NCBI GenBank assembly: GCA_014189675.1
Contig: DVAE01000011.1
Coordinates: 1 to 19,096 of the forward strand
Direction: 5' to 3'
DNA: 19,096 bases
Source of the DNA: Candidatus Undinarchaeales archaeon SRR5007147.bin71
GTDB taxonomy: Archaea; Undinarchaeota; Undinarchaeia; Undinarchaeales; Undinarchaeaceae
In this document: piece by piece, positions 12,246-19,096 of the stretch
How positions within the stretch are numbered: position 1 is the first letter of the stretch
Layout: the number at the start of each line of letters is the position of its first letter
Made by a program: the position numbers and the translations under genes
The notes under the pieces: generated by a model
Seen by the model: only the letters and a program-made list of their open reading frames with translations
Told to the model about the DNA's origin: nothing
Databases searched by the model: none

Positions 12246-14733
12246 CGGCTATGCCAATATGTTCGAGTACGATAGCAGTCTTATAAAAAAAGTCGGTATC
12301 GAGCCAGTCAATACATACAAAGATATTCTTTCCTATATTAAGGAAAGACAGGCCGATGGAAGCTTGCCAGTCCATCCTGAAGATTATCTCTGTGGTAATG
12401 AGCTCGCCAAAAACATATTCGAGAAAAAATATTATCTCAAAGATTTAGAAACAAATCTTATTGATCAGAAACCTGAGGATGTCTACGCCAGACTTTCTGC
12501 TTTCATGGCTTCACTAGAAGATTCTGATGAGAAGAGAAAAAAATGGGCGGCAGAATTTTACAAGGATTTGTATGAGGGTCACTATGTTCCTGGTGGAAGA
12601 GTTATTGCAGGTGCTGGAGATCTTTATAGATTAAAAACTCTTGCCAATTGTTTTGTTGCTTTAATTAAAAAGGACAGTATAGAGTCGATATATGATGCAG
12701 CCTATCAGTGTGCAAGGACTGAGTCATACGGAGGAGGAATCGGAATTGATGTATCTACATTGCGACCAAAAGGGGCCGTAGTTCATAATGCTGCTGACAC
12801 TTCTACTGGAGCTGTTTCTTTTATGGATATTTATTCTCTTACGACAGGTCTTATAGGTCAGTCCGGGAGAAGGGGAGCTCTGATGCTTACCTTGGACGTC
12901 AAGCACCCAGATATTCTGGATTTCTTAAAAGTCAAGAAGGTTTCTAACTGGGTCACTAAACAAATTGTTGAGCAGTGCAATTGGTCCGGAAAGTTCAATG
13001 ATTCTCAGCTGGAGATAATTGAGAAACAAGTCCGAGAGAATACACAAATCCGTTTTGCTAATATCAGTATAAAGGTATCTGATGAATTTATGCAGGCCGT
13101 TGACGAGCAGACAAAGCACGGTCCAGATAAGTTATTGCTTTACAAGAAGCCTAAGGGAACTGTTATGAGAGCTCCGCAGACACTTTCTGTGAATTATTCC
13201 TATGGGATGCCTTCAAAAGATGTTTCGGAATATGAGCTTCTAGGAAATTTTGATTCTTTAGATTCTCTCAATGAAAAGCTGAAGAGTGATTACAATCATC
13301 AGCTTAAAATCTCAGATCTTGAAGATGTCAAGAAAAGAGATTTATATGGAGATTATCCTGTTGAGTTGGAAAAAGATTACGATCTGTCTGTAAAATATGC
13401 CGGGGATTTTCTTTTGTACTTTGAGTCAGAAGATTCAGGGGATACAAAAAACTTGGTCAAGGCTCGTGATGTGTGGGATCTTTTCATAGAAGGCAATTAC
13501 CAGACTGCTGAGCCTGGACTTATTTTCTGGTCCTCAATGACAAAGTATTCTCCTTCAAATTATGTCGGACGTCCTATAAGTTCAACAAATCCCTGTGGAG
13601 AGGTTCCACTTGAGGATGGAGGGGCGTGCAATCTTGGGTCTGTAAATCTGTCTCGAATGGTAGACGAGGGATATACAGATAATGCGTCCATTAATTGGGA
13701 GCGTCTGGACAGAGCAGCCAGCAACATTACAAGATTCCTTGATAACGTTGTCACATGGAATGAGAGTCTCAACGCACTTGAGAGTCAGAGAATTGCCGCC
13801 GGAGAAACCCGCCGTCTTGGTATAGGAGTTATGGGTATTGCAGATCTTCTAAACCAGCTAGGTCTTGGATACGATTCTGAGGAAGGAGTTAAAATCATAG
13901 AAAAAGTCATGAGCCGAATAGCCAATACAATATATAGTACTTCGGCACATCTTGCGGAGGAGAAGGGAAGCTCCCCAATTTATGACTATGAAAAATATTC
14001 ACAAAACCCCTTTTTCAAGGAGAGCCTGGAGGATGAGACAAAGGAACTTATTAAGAAAAAAGGTCTCAGGAATATCGCCCTCCTGTCTATAGCGCCTACT
14101 GGGTCAATTTCAAACATAGTTCTGGGATTCAAAGACGGAGATAAAAATTATATTGGTGTAAGTGGTGGGGTTGAACCAATTTTTGCTCTGTATTATACAA
14201 GGCGTTCAGAGTCATTTGGTAATAAGCTCTTTAAGGTATTCCATGGGACAGTCCAGGCTTATCTAGATGTGAAAGGGCTTTCCAATAAGGCAGAGAGTAT
14301 AGGGTCAGATAGTGATTTAAAAAATATACTTCCTGAGTATTTTTTCAGGACTGCTCACAATATTGATCCTCAACAAAGAATAGTGGCTCAGTCAATTTGT
14401 CAGAAATATATAGACCACAGCATATCATCAACATGTAATCTTGCTGAGGACATAGAGCCAGAAGTTATTTCAAGCATGTATATTGAAGCATGGAAAAAAG
14501 GTCTCAAGGGAATTACAATATACAGGGAAGGAAGCCGTTATCCAATACTTAGTGTTGATAATAAGGATAGTGAGTTCCAGAAGTTCAAGGACAAGAAGTT
14601 CAAAATACTAGGAGAGGATGGTGAGGAGCAAAGTCTTAATGGGGATAGTGTTATATCCCTGGCCGACGGTCGCTTGACAACAGTCTACCACGCAATAAAA
14701 TCAGGAAAGATAGACTTAGGGGGTGGTAGCTAA
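12223..14733 (+). CDS. nrdJ: Class II (adenosylcobalamin-dependent) ribonucleotide reductase, tail-less, with large insertion
   Basis: The product is 836 residues. ATG 12223 is preceded by GGAGGAG at 12211-12217, the best ribosome-binding site in the window; an in-frame TTG at 12205 would add only six residues. The active-site signature is intact: Asn456-x-Cys458-x-Glu460 in S-T-N-P-C-G-E, with the redox pair Cys143 (A-N-C-F) and Cys469 (A-C-N-L-G-S-V-N-L) and the phosphate loop A-P-T-G-S (624-628). There is no N-terminal ATP-cone. Between N-I-S-I-K-V-S-D (281-288) and R-D-V-W-D-L (415-420) it has about 100 residues more than the second paralogue. The C-terminus lacks the reducing Cys motif, which is encoded as the next gene. 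It reduces ribonucleotides to deoxyribonucleotides with B12. The NrdD-like gene upstream may supply the missing ATP-cone. Confidence 0.93.
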   Translation: MQKTETLNGYANMFEYDSSLIKKVGIEPVNTYKDILSYIKERQADGSLPVHPEDYLCGNELAKNIFEKKYYLKDLETNLIDQKPEDVYARLSAFMASLEDSDEKRKKWAAEFYKDLYEGHYVPGGRVIAGAGDLYRLKTLANCFVALIKKDSIESIYDAAYQCARTESYGGGIGIDVSTLRPKGAVVHNAADTSTGAVSFMDIYSLTTGLIGQSGRRGALMLTLDVKHPDILDFLKVKKVSNWVTKQIVEQCNWSGKFNDSQLEIIEKQVRENTQIRFANISIKVSDEFMQAVDEQTKHGPDKLLLYKKPKGTVMRAPQTLSVNYSYGMPSKDVSEYELLGNFDSLDSLNEKLKSDYNHQLKISDLEDVKKRDLYGDYPVELEKDYDLSVKYAGDFLLYFESEDSGDTKNLVKARDVWDLFIEGNYQTAEPGLIFWSSMTKYSPSNYVGRPISSTNPCGEVPLEDGGACNLGSVNLSRMVDEGYTDNASINWERLDRAASNITRFLDNVVTWNESLNALESQRIAAGETRRLGIGVMGIADLLNQLGLGYDSEEGVKIIEKVMSRIANTIYSTSAHLAEEKGSSPIYDYEKYSQNPFFKESLEDETKELIKKKGLRNIALLSIAPTGSISNIVLGFKDGDKNYIGVSGGVEPIFALYYTRRSESFGNKLFKVFHGTVQAYLDVKGLSNKAESIGSDSDLKNILPEYFFRTAHNIDPQQRIVAQSICQKYIDHSISSTCNLAEDIEPEVISSMYIEAWKKGLKGITIYREGSRYPILSVDNKDSEFQKFKDKKFKILGEDGEEQSLNGDSVISLADGRLTTVYHAIKSGKIDLGGGS

Positions 14734-14957
14734 TGGTGATAAAATTCGGACAATCAACAATTTCTTTACAGGAAGTAGAGACTTCTTCCGAAAATGAGGA
14801 AAGGCTCACAGAGTCATCGTCTGAGGACGCTGAAGAATCTACTGAAGAAGGAACTCTTGCCAAATGTCCAAATTGTGAGCAAAATACCCTGAAAATAGAG
14901 CAGGGATGTTCCTCCTGTACAAATCCTGAGTGCGGAATGAGCAAGTGCGACTCTTAG
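14733..14957 (+). CDS. Detached class II RNR C-terminal Cys tail (redox/zinc-ribbon protein)
   Basis: The 74-residue protein has a Ser/Glu-rich flexible first half (about residues 12-41). A compact Cys motif follows: C45-P-N-C48, E-Q-G-C59-S-S-C62, N-P-E-C67-G-M-S-K-C72. This C-P-x-C ... E-G-C-x-x-C ... C-G-x-S-K-C pattern is the tail normally fused to the C-terminus of class II NrdJ. There its last cysteines re-reduce the active-site disulfide and hand electrons from thioredoxin. Here the ATG overlaps the last base of the nrdJ stop codon (TAATG), with GGGGGTGG upstream, so it is a separate, translationally coupled gene. Both class II paralogues lack this tail, so it may serve both. Confidence 0.85.
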   Translation: MVIKFGQSTISLQEVETSSENEERLTESSSEDAEESTEEGTLAKCPNCEQNTLKIEQGCSSCTNPECGMSKCDS

Positions 14958-14965
14958 TTTAAATA
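14958..14965 (+). promoter_or_regulatory. Internal TATA box in front of the second nrdJ
   Basis: TTTAAATA is centred 26.5 nt before the ATG at 14988, starting at the stop codon of the tail gene. The second nrdJ and cobA can therefore be transcribed, leaderless, apart from the upstream RNR genes. Confidence 0.6.
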
Positions 14966-14987
14966 TTAATGTTGCCTATATTGTATT

Positions 14988-17039
14988 ATGGCAAAAATTT
15001 CTAAACTTTCCAGAGTAAAGAAGAGAGGTGGCGAGGTTGTTCCATTTAGGCCTAAGAAAATCAAAGAGGCTATCTGGAATGCCGCCCAGTCTGTTGCTGG
15101 AAAAGATAAGGATCTTGCCTATTCAATAGGGCAGGAAGTTGTCAAGTCTCTTCAAACTAAATATCCTGGGGCAGTTCCAAGTGTTGAGGATATACAGGAT
15201 GTTGTTGAGAAGTCCCTCGTTGAGGGAGGTCATTACAGAACTGCGAAGGCGTATATACTGTTCAGACACGAGAGAGAAAAAGAAAGGACAGAGCAAGAGT
15301 TCGTTCTTGGAGAGAGTTTTAAGGAAAGCAATCTTAATTTTTCTACCTATGCTCTTGAGGTTTTGAAGGGAAGATGCCTCCTGAAAGATCACAATGGAAA
15401 TGTTATAGAGACTCCCCAGAAGCTTCTTAAGCGTGTTTCAAAGGCAGTAGCTGGTGCTGAGAAGGATTATGGCTCAAAATCAACAAGGAAAACAGAAGCC
15501 GAATTTTATGGTATGATGAAAAATCTTCAGTTTTTACCAGGAAGCCCATTGCTTTCAAATGCAGGAACTCAGATGAACCAATTGTCTTCATGCCTAGTTC
15601 TCCCAATAGAAGATTCAATTTCAGGAATATTCGGAACTCTCCAGACTGCCGCTCTTGTAAACAAAAATGGAGGGGGTACAGGATTTTCCTTTACTCGGCT
15701 TCGCGGTAAGCGCGGTGTGGTTGCCGGGGGTGCTGATACTGCAGCAGGTCCTCTGGCTTTCATGGATGTTTTTGACAGTTCTGCAAATGCTATAAAACAA
15801 GGCGGCAGAAGAAAGGGGGCTAATATGGGAATTCTCAGAATTGACCATCCTGATATTTTTGATTTTATCAGTTCAAAAAATCGTCCTGGGAGGCTTACTA
15901 ACTTCAACATATCGGTTGCTATAACTGATGCCTTTATGAAAGCTGTTTTGAAGGATGGAAAATTCAACCTCATCGACCCTAATACAAAAAAGAAGCTTAG
16001 AGAGGTTCGGGCAAAAGATTTATTTGATCTCATAGTTCATAGTGCCTGGCTCACAGGGGACCCTGGTATTGTTTTCATAGATCAGATAAACAACAAACAC
16101 CCTTGCAAACATCTTGGAGATCTTGAGGCAACCAGCCCATGTGGTGAGGTCCCACTCCTTCCAAATGAAAGCTGTAATCTTGGCTCAATAAATTTGGTTT
16201 CGATGGTGAAACCAGATTGGAGCGATCTTGACTGGAGTCTTCTCCGTCAGACAGTCCAAAAAGCTGTCAGGTTCCTGGACAATTCTCTTGATGCTGCCAG
16301 CTACGCGAGTCATGACATAGAGTTTGCAACAAAGAGTACAAGAAAGATAGGACTTGGTATATTTGGTTTCGCTGACATGCTCTATATGCTCGGAATAAAA
16401 TACGATTCAAAAAAAGGTCTTGCGATGGCTGAGAAGCTTATGAAGTATATTAAGGACACAGCGTACAATACATCAGAAATCCTGGCGAAGGAGCGGGGGA
16501 CTTTTCCAGCTTGGGAAGGCTCTTTACATCATAAGAATAAGAGGCGCATGAGGAACGCCACATGCCTTGCAATTGCTCCTACAGGAACAATCAGCATACT
16601 CGCCGATGTGTCTTCTGGCTGTGAGCCAAATTTTGCAATTTCCTATGTCATGACTGTTCTTGATAATAGCCGCTTCGTTTACACAAATCCCATTTTCGAA
16701 AAGATTGCCATGGATCAGGGCTTTTATTCTCCAAGTCTGATGGCGGATATTGCGAAAATTGGATCAATTCAAAATTTCAAAGAGATTCCAAAGAATATAA
16801 AGGATGTTTTCGTGACTTCTCTTGATATCTCCCCTGACTGGCATATCAAGATTCAGGCAGCCCTCCAAAAATACGTTGATAATTCAGTCTCGAAGACAGC
16901 GAACCTCGTAAACACGGCAACTCTGAAGCAAATTAATGATACTCTGATTCTTGCATGGAAGAGTGGCTGCAAGGGAATCACAGTATATAGGGAGGGAAGC
17001 CACCCACACCAGGTTATATCCACTGGCGAAAGAAGATGA
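14988..17039 (+). CDS. nrdJ: Second class II ribonucleotide reductase, with ATP-cone, tail-less, Ser in catalytic triad
   Basis: The product is 683 residues. Residues about 8-95 form an ATP-cone ([22 protein letters not shown]), giving allosteric control. The catalytic barrel follows: G-S-P-L-L-S-N-A-G (185-193), redox Cys202 (S-S-C-L) and Cys396 (S-C-N-L-G-S-I-N-L), G-G-G-T-G-F-S (228-234) and A-P-T-G-T (530-534). The thiyl motif reads Ser383-Pro-Cys385-Gly-Glu387, whereas family members typically have Asn in place of Ser. The Ser codon AGC is one step from Asn AAC. The chain ends soon after [10 protein letters not shown], with no Cys tail. It overlaps cobA by 4 nt (ATGA), so cofactor synthesis and use are coupled. 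It is probably functional, with altered triad chemistry to be tested. Confidence 0.93.
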   Translation: MAKISKLSRVKKRGGEVVPFRPKKIKEAIWNAAQSVAGKDKDLAYSIGQEVVKSLQTKYPGAVPSVEDIQDVVEKSLVEGGHYRTAKAYILFRHEREKERTEQEFVLGESFKESNLNFSTYALEVLKGRCLLKDHNGNVIETPQKLLKRVSKAVAGAEKDYGSKSTRKTEAEFYGMMKNLQFLPGSPLLSNAGTQMNQLSSCLVLPIEDSISGIFGTLQTAALVNKNGGGTGFSFTRLRGKRGVVAGGADTAAGPLAFMDVFDSSANAIKQGGRRKGANMGILRIDHPDIFDFISSKNRPGRLTNFNISVAITDAFMKAVLKDGKFNLIDPNTKKKLREVRAKDLFDLIVHSAWLTGDPGIVFIDQINNKHPCKHLGDLEATSPCGEVPLLPNESCNLGSINLVSMVKPDWSDLDWSLLRQTVQKAVRFLDNSLDAASYASHDIEFATKSTRKIGLGIFGFADMLYMLGIKYDSKKGLAMAEKLMKYIKDTAYNTSEILAKERGTFPAWEGSLHHKNKRRMRNATCLAIAPTGTISILADVSSGCEPNFAISYVMTVLDNSRFVYTNPIFEKIAMDQGFYSPSLMADIAKIGSIQNFKEIPKNIKDVFVTSLDISPDWHIKIQAALQKYVDNSVSKTANLVNTATLKQINDTLILAWKSGCKGITVYREGSHPHQVISTGERR

Positions 17040-17638
17040 GACTTGGAGATACACCCAATTCACGAACTGGTCTTGGACTAGTTCATGTGTACACTGGGGA
17101 CGGAAAAGGGAAGACAACTGCGGCTCTTGGTCTGGCCATGCGTGCAATTGGGCATGGCATAAAAGTTTACATGATACAATTTCTAAAAGGAGGAACATAC
17201 GTCGGGGAGTATCTTGCCTCTGAATCCTTTATGCCCAATTTCACAATAAAACAATTTGGTAAAAAATGCACCTATTCTGACATGTACAAACAAGATAGAG
17301 ACTACTCTTGTGGAAGTTGCAGGGATTGTTTCATGACAAGTTCTGAGATGATTAGCAGTTCTAAGGAGGCTCTTGAGCTTTCCAAGGAAGTCAGCTCATC
17401 CGGAGATTATGGCCTAGTTATTTTAGATGAGATAAATATTGCTCTCAGTTTCAAGTACATAAAAATAGAGGATGTTTTGGAAATGCTCACGAATAAGAGT
17501 GAGTCAACAGAGCTGGTTCTAACAGGTAGGGGGGCACCTGAGGAAATCCGGGAAGTGGCAGATTACGTTACAGTTCTTCAAAGAGAGAAGCATCCATTTG
17601 ACCGCGGAATTATGGGGCGTTGGGGTGTAGAATACTAA
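17036..17638 (+). CDS. cobA: Corrinoid adenosyltransferase (CobA/CobO/BtuR family)
   Basis: The 200-residue protein has the family P-loop G-D-G-K-G-K-T-T (21-28), followed by A-A-L-G-L-A-M-R-A-I-G-H-G and V-Y-M-I-Q-F-L-K-G. The Walker-B-like L-V-I-L-D-E-I-N-I-A-L-S and L-V-L-T-G-R-G-A-P-E near 155-165 follow, and it ends with K-H-P-F-D-R-G-I-M-G-R-W-G-V-E-Y. It transfers the adenosyl group of ATP to cob(I)alamin-type corrinoids, giving adenosylcobalamin, the radical cofactor of class II RNRs. The start codon overlaps the stop of the second nrdJ (ATGA). Unusual is a Cys-rich insert, Cys78, Cys92, Cys95 and Cys98, which could bind a metal. The context argues that it feeds the two reductases. 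Confidence 0.93.
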   Translation: MRLGDTPNSRTGLGLVHVYTGDGKGKTTAALGLAMRAIGHGIKVYMIQFLKGGTYVGEYLASESFMPNFTIKQFGKKCTYSDMYKQDRDYSCGSCRDCFMTSSEMISSSKEALELSKEVSSSGDYGLVILDEINIALSFKYIKIEDVLEMLTNKSESTELVLTGRGAPEEIREVADYVTVLQREKHPFDRGIMGRWGVEY

Positions 17639-17650
17639 ATTACCAAGATA

Positions 17651-17658
17651 TTTATATC
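17651..17658 (+). promoter_or_regulatory. TATA box of the 74-residue membrane protein gene
   Basis: TTTATATC is centred 24.5 nt before the ATG at 17679, so the transcript is probably leaderless and separate from cobA. Confidence 0.6.
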
Positions 17659-17678
17659 TGACAATCTACCGTTCATCT

Positions 17679-17903
17679 ATGTCAAAATATTCACCCGCTT
17701 CGAAAGATAGATTCGCAAAACTTTTTCTGAGTGCAACAGCACTTTCATTGCTTCTGTTTATGTTCGTTTACACTGGAAATTCCACGAGCGGTCTCTCCAT
17801 TTCAGAGTCTTTGGGTCCGGCTGGCGGACTGTATGCAGTTGTTCTCGCGTCTGTAACTGTCCTACTTGGAGCTCTTATATGGCTAGTTTACTATCGGAAT
17901 TAG
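17679..17903 (+). CDS. Small two-helix membrane protein, unknown function
   Basis: The protein has 74 residues. After a basic N-terminus (S-K-Y-S-P-A-S-K-D-R-F-A-K) a first hydrophobic helix covers about residues 15-32 (L-F-L-S-A-T-A-L-S-L-L-L-F-M-F-V-Y). A polar loop of some 17 residues follows (T-G-N-S-T-S-G-L-S-I-S-E-S-L-G-P), with one N-x-S/T sequon (N-S-T), and then a second helix at about 50-70. The chain ends W-L-V-Y-Y-R-N. The positive charges at both ends suggest both termini are inside, with the loop outside. No family is recognised. It has its own promoter, so there is no operon link to cobA or gar1. Confidence 0.75.
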   Translation: MSKYSPASKDRFAKLFLSATALSLLLFMFVYTGNSTSGLSISESLGPAGGLYAVVLASVTVLLGALIWLVYYRN

Positions 17904-17913
17904 TTAGCAAAAC

Positions 17914-17921
17914 TTTATATA
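17914..17921 (+). promoter_or_regulatory. TATA box of the gar1-tfb operon
   Basis: TTTATATA is centred about 31 nt before the ATG at 17949 but only about 10 nt before the in-frame TTG (17928) and ATG (17931). It therefore supports the downstream start, because an mRNA begun about 25 nt from the TATA would not contain the upstream codons. Confidence 0.6.
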
Positions 17922-17948
17922 CTGCCTTTGATGCTACTATTTAAGTCT

Positions 17949-18176
17949 ATGGGATTACTTGGAAAGGTTCTTCACTTGTCAAAAAGTGGAAATATAATAG
18001 TCAGCTCTTTAAAATTGAGGAACTTGCCCAGAACTGGTGTAAAGGCTTTTGATTCTGATAGGATTGTTATCGGAAAGGTTTCAGAAGTTTTTGGTCCTGT
18101 TTCAAGTCCATATGTCTCTGTGAAACCCTTCAATAAAGATAAAGAGGCTTTGATTGGTAAAATGGTGTATGTATAA
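17949..18176 (+). CDS. gar1: H/ACA RNA-protein complex subunit Gar1
   Basis: The protein has 75 residues from ATG 17949. Landmarks of the Gar1 beta-barrel are [10 protein letters not shown] (2-11), the central P-R-T-G-V-K-A-F-D (28-36) and [20 protein letters not shown] (41-60). The ending is G-K-M-V-Y-V. With Cbf5, Nop10 and L7Ae, Gar1 forms the guide-RNA particle that converts uridine to pseudouridine in rRNA and tRNA. In-frame start codons at 17928 and 17931 lie too close to the TATA box. The stop overlaps the start of tfb by one base (TAATG). The gar1-tfb pair is widely conserved in archaea, which supports both calls. Confidence 0.93.
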   Translation: MGLLGKVLHLSKSGNIIVSSLKLRNLPRTGVKAFDSDRIVIGKVSEVFGPVSSPYVSVKPFNKDKEALIGKMVYV

Positions 18177-19096
18177 TGGCAGAAAAATGTCCTGAGTGCA
18201 ATTCAGAAAGTGTGTCTTTTGATTCAAAGAGAGCGGAGACTGTGTGCAATAAGTGCGGAATTGTTATAGATGAGAGGCAGATTGATACTACACAGGAGTG
18301 GCGTGCCTTTGACTATGAACAGAGAAAGAAGCGCGACAGAACAGGCTCCTTTCTTACCTATACAAGGCACGATAAAGGGCTTTCTACTTCTATCGGAGAT
18401 CAGGGCTACAGCGACCTATACAAACTATCTCCTTCAAAGAGGGCATCATTCTACAGGCTTAAGCGATGGCACAAACAAGTTTCAACTGCCACTGAAAGAA
18501 ACCTTCGATTTGCTCTTAGCGAGCTCGACAGAATTTCAAGCACTCTGAGCTTACCAAAAAACATCAGGGAAACTACAGCACTTATTTACAGAAAAGCGGT
18601 TACAAAGGGTCTCGTTCGTGGCCGCTCAATGGAAAGCGTTGTTGCTGCCGCTCTCTACGCCGCATGCAGGAAACACAATGTTCCAAGAACTCTCGACGAA
18701 ATTGCAGAAGCTTCCAATGTTAAGAAGAGGGAAATAGGAAGGACCTATAGATTCATAACAAGAGAACTGAAGATAAAACTTCTTCCGACTTCGCCTATTG
18801 ATTACATTTCAAGGTTTTCATCTTCCCTGAAACTTTCCCCCTCTGTTCAGGAAGAGGCAATTAAAATACTCAAACAGGCCCAGGAGCACGATCTTGTTTC
18901 CGGTCGCGGGCCAACAGGTGTTGCCGCAGCGGCCATATATGTTTCCTCAACATTGTCAAATGAAAAGAGGACTCAGAGAGAGGTTGCAGAGGTTGCAGGT
19001 GTTACTGAAGTTACAATAAGAAACCGCTATAAGGAGCTCATAGATGAGCTCGGAATCGCTGACAAAATGAGTGAAGCTTCAGCGAAAGAAGACTAA
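18176..19096 (+). CDS. tfb: Transcription initiation factor TFB (TFIIB homologue)
   Basis: The 306-residue protein is complete; its TAA is the last codon of the window. An N-terminal zinc ribbon has Cys5-x2-Cys8 and Cys24-x2-Cys27. The B-reader/linker carries E-W-R-A-F and [19 protein letters not shown] (about 62-80). Two cyclin-like repeats (about 110-200 and 205-300) contain [10 protein letters not shown] and [10 protein letters not shown], ending in a DNA-contacting HTH ([21 protein letters not shown]). It recruits RNA polymerase to TATA/TBP complexes. It is translated from the gar1 mRNA through a one-base TAATG overlap. Confidence 0.98.
   Translation: MAEKCPECNSESVSFDSKRAETVCNKCGIVIDERQIDTTQEWRAFDYEQRKKRDRTGSFLTYTRHDKGLSTSIGDQGYSDLYKLSPSKRASFYRLKRWHKQVSTATERNLRFALSELDRISSTLSLPKNIRETTALIYRKAVTKGLVRGRSMESVVAAALYAACRKHNVPRTLDEIAEASNVKKREIGRTYRFITRELKIKLLPTSPIDYISRFSSSLKLSPSVQEEAIKILKQAQEHDLVSGRGPTGVAAAAIYVSSTLSNEKRTQREVAEVAGVTEVTIRNRYKELIDELGIADKMSEASAKED

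Noticed and set aside
14651-14944. Minus-strand frame opposite the RNR tail gene
   Set aside because: It is an antisense shadow. The plus-strand frame has the diagnostic six-Cys tail motif and a TAATG junction.
15569-16033. 154-residue minus-strand frame inside the second nrdJ
   Set aside because: It lies opposite the conserved catalytic core. Its length is a by-product of codon use there.
17928-17948. Earlier start codons (TTG 17928, ATG 17931) for gar1
   Set aside because: They are only about 10-13 nt from the TATA centre, upstream of where the transcript should begin. The Gar1 domain itself starts at M-G-L-L-G-K.

Overview
The window is archaeal. It carries a TFB-type transcription factor, the H/ACA snoRNP subunit Gar1, an LSm protein, ribosomal proteins eS8 (S8e) and eL37 (L37e), a TrmB-family regulator, TATA boxes about 25 nt ahead of many start codons, and little evidence of Shine-Dalgarno use on promoter-proximal genes. 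Gene density is high, genes are short, and several small proteins recall DPANN-type archaea. The exact lineage cannot be fixed from the sequence, and the DPANN suggestion is inference.

Layout. The left end (1-2615) is all on the minus strand: a tRNA-Lys(CTT) cut by the window edge, a two-gene export operon (a Cys-paired secreted protein and a small acidic lipoprotein), an lsm-rpl37e operon, and a Cys-cluster protein with a repetitive acidic tail. From 2720 to 5070 on the plus strand come rps8e, an orphan Cas4-like nuclease, a small membrane protein, a GXGXG beta-helix protein and a lone translation-factor beta-barrel with a Lys/Ala tail. Most of these have their own leaderless promoter. A kbl/bioF-type PLP enzyme (minus) follows. 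Past its stop lies a second, diverged copy of its C-terminal codons.

At 6464-9406 is a large, heavily sequon-rich surface protein with a ConA/LamG-like region, one transmembrane segment and a cytoplasmic winged helix-turn-helix. It looks like a sensor wired directly to DNA binding. A TrmB-like regulator (9424-10308, minus) shares a short divergent promoter region with a ribonucleotide reductase (RNR) cluster.

The RNR cluster (10413-17638, plus) is the most interesting part. In order it holds: a class III NrdD homologue with an ATP-cone but no C-terminal glycyl-radical segment and no NrdG beside it; a class II (B12-dependent) RNR with no ATP-cone, a roughly 100-residue insertion and no Cys tail; a 74-residue stand-alone Cys tail of the kind usually fused to class II RNRs; a second class II RNR with an ATP-cone, also tail-less and with Ser in place of the usual Asn of the N-x-C-x-E active-site motif; and a CobA/BtuR adenosyltransferase that would make the cofactor. 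The order and overlaps suggest a modular RNR system in which allosteric, catalytic and redox parts are partly spread over separate polypeptides and tied to cofactor supply.

The right end holds a small two-helix membrane protein and the gar1-tfb operon. The tfb gene ends exactly at the window edge.

No stretch over 300 bases lacks a gene. I found no CRISPR array, insertion sequence, rRNA or origin.
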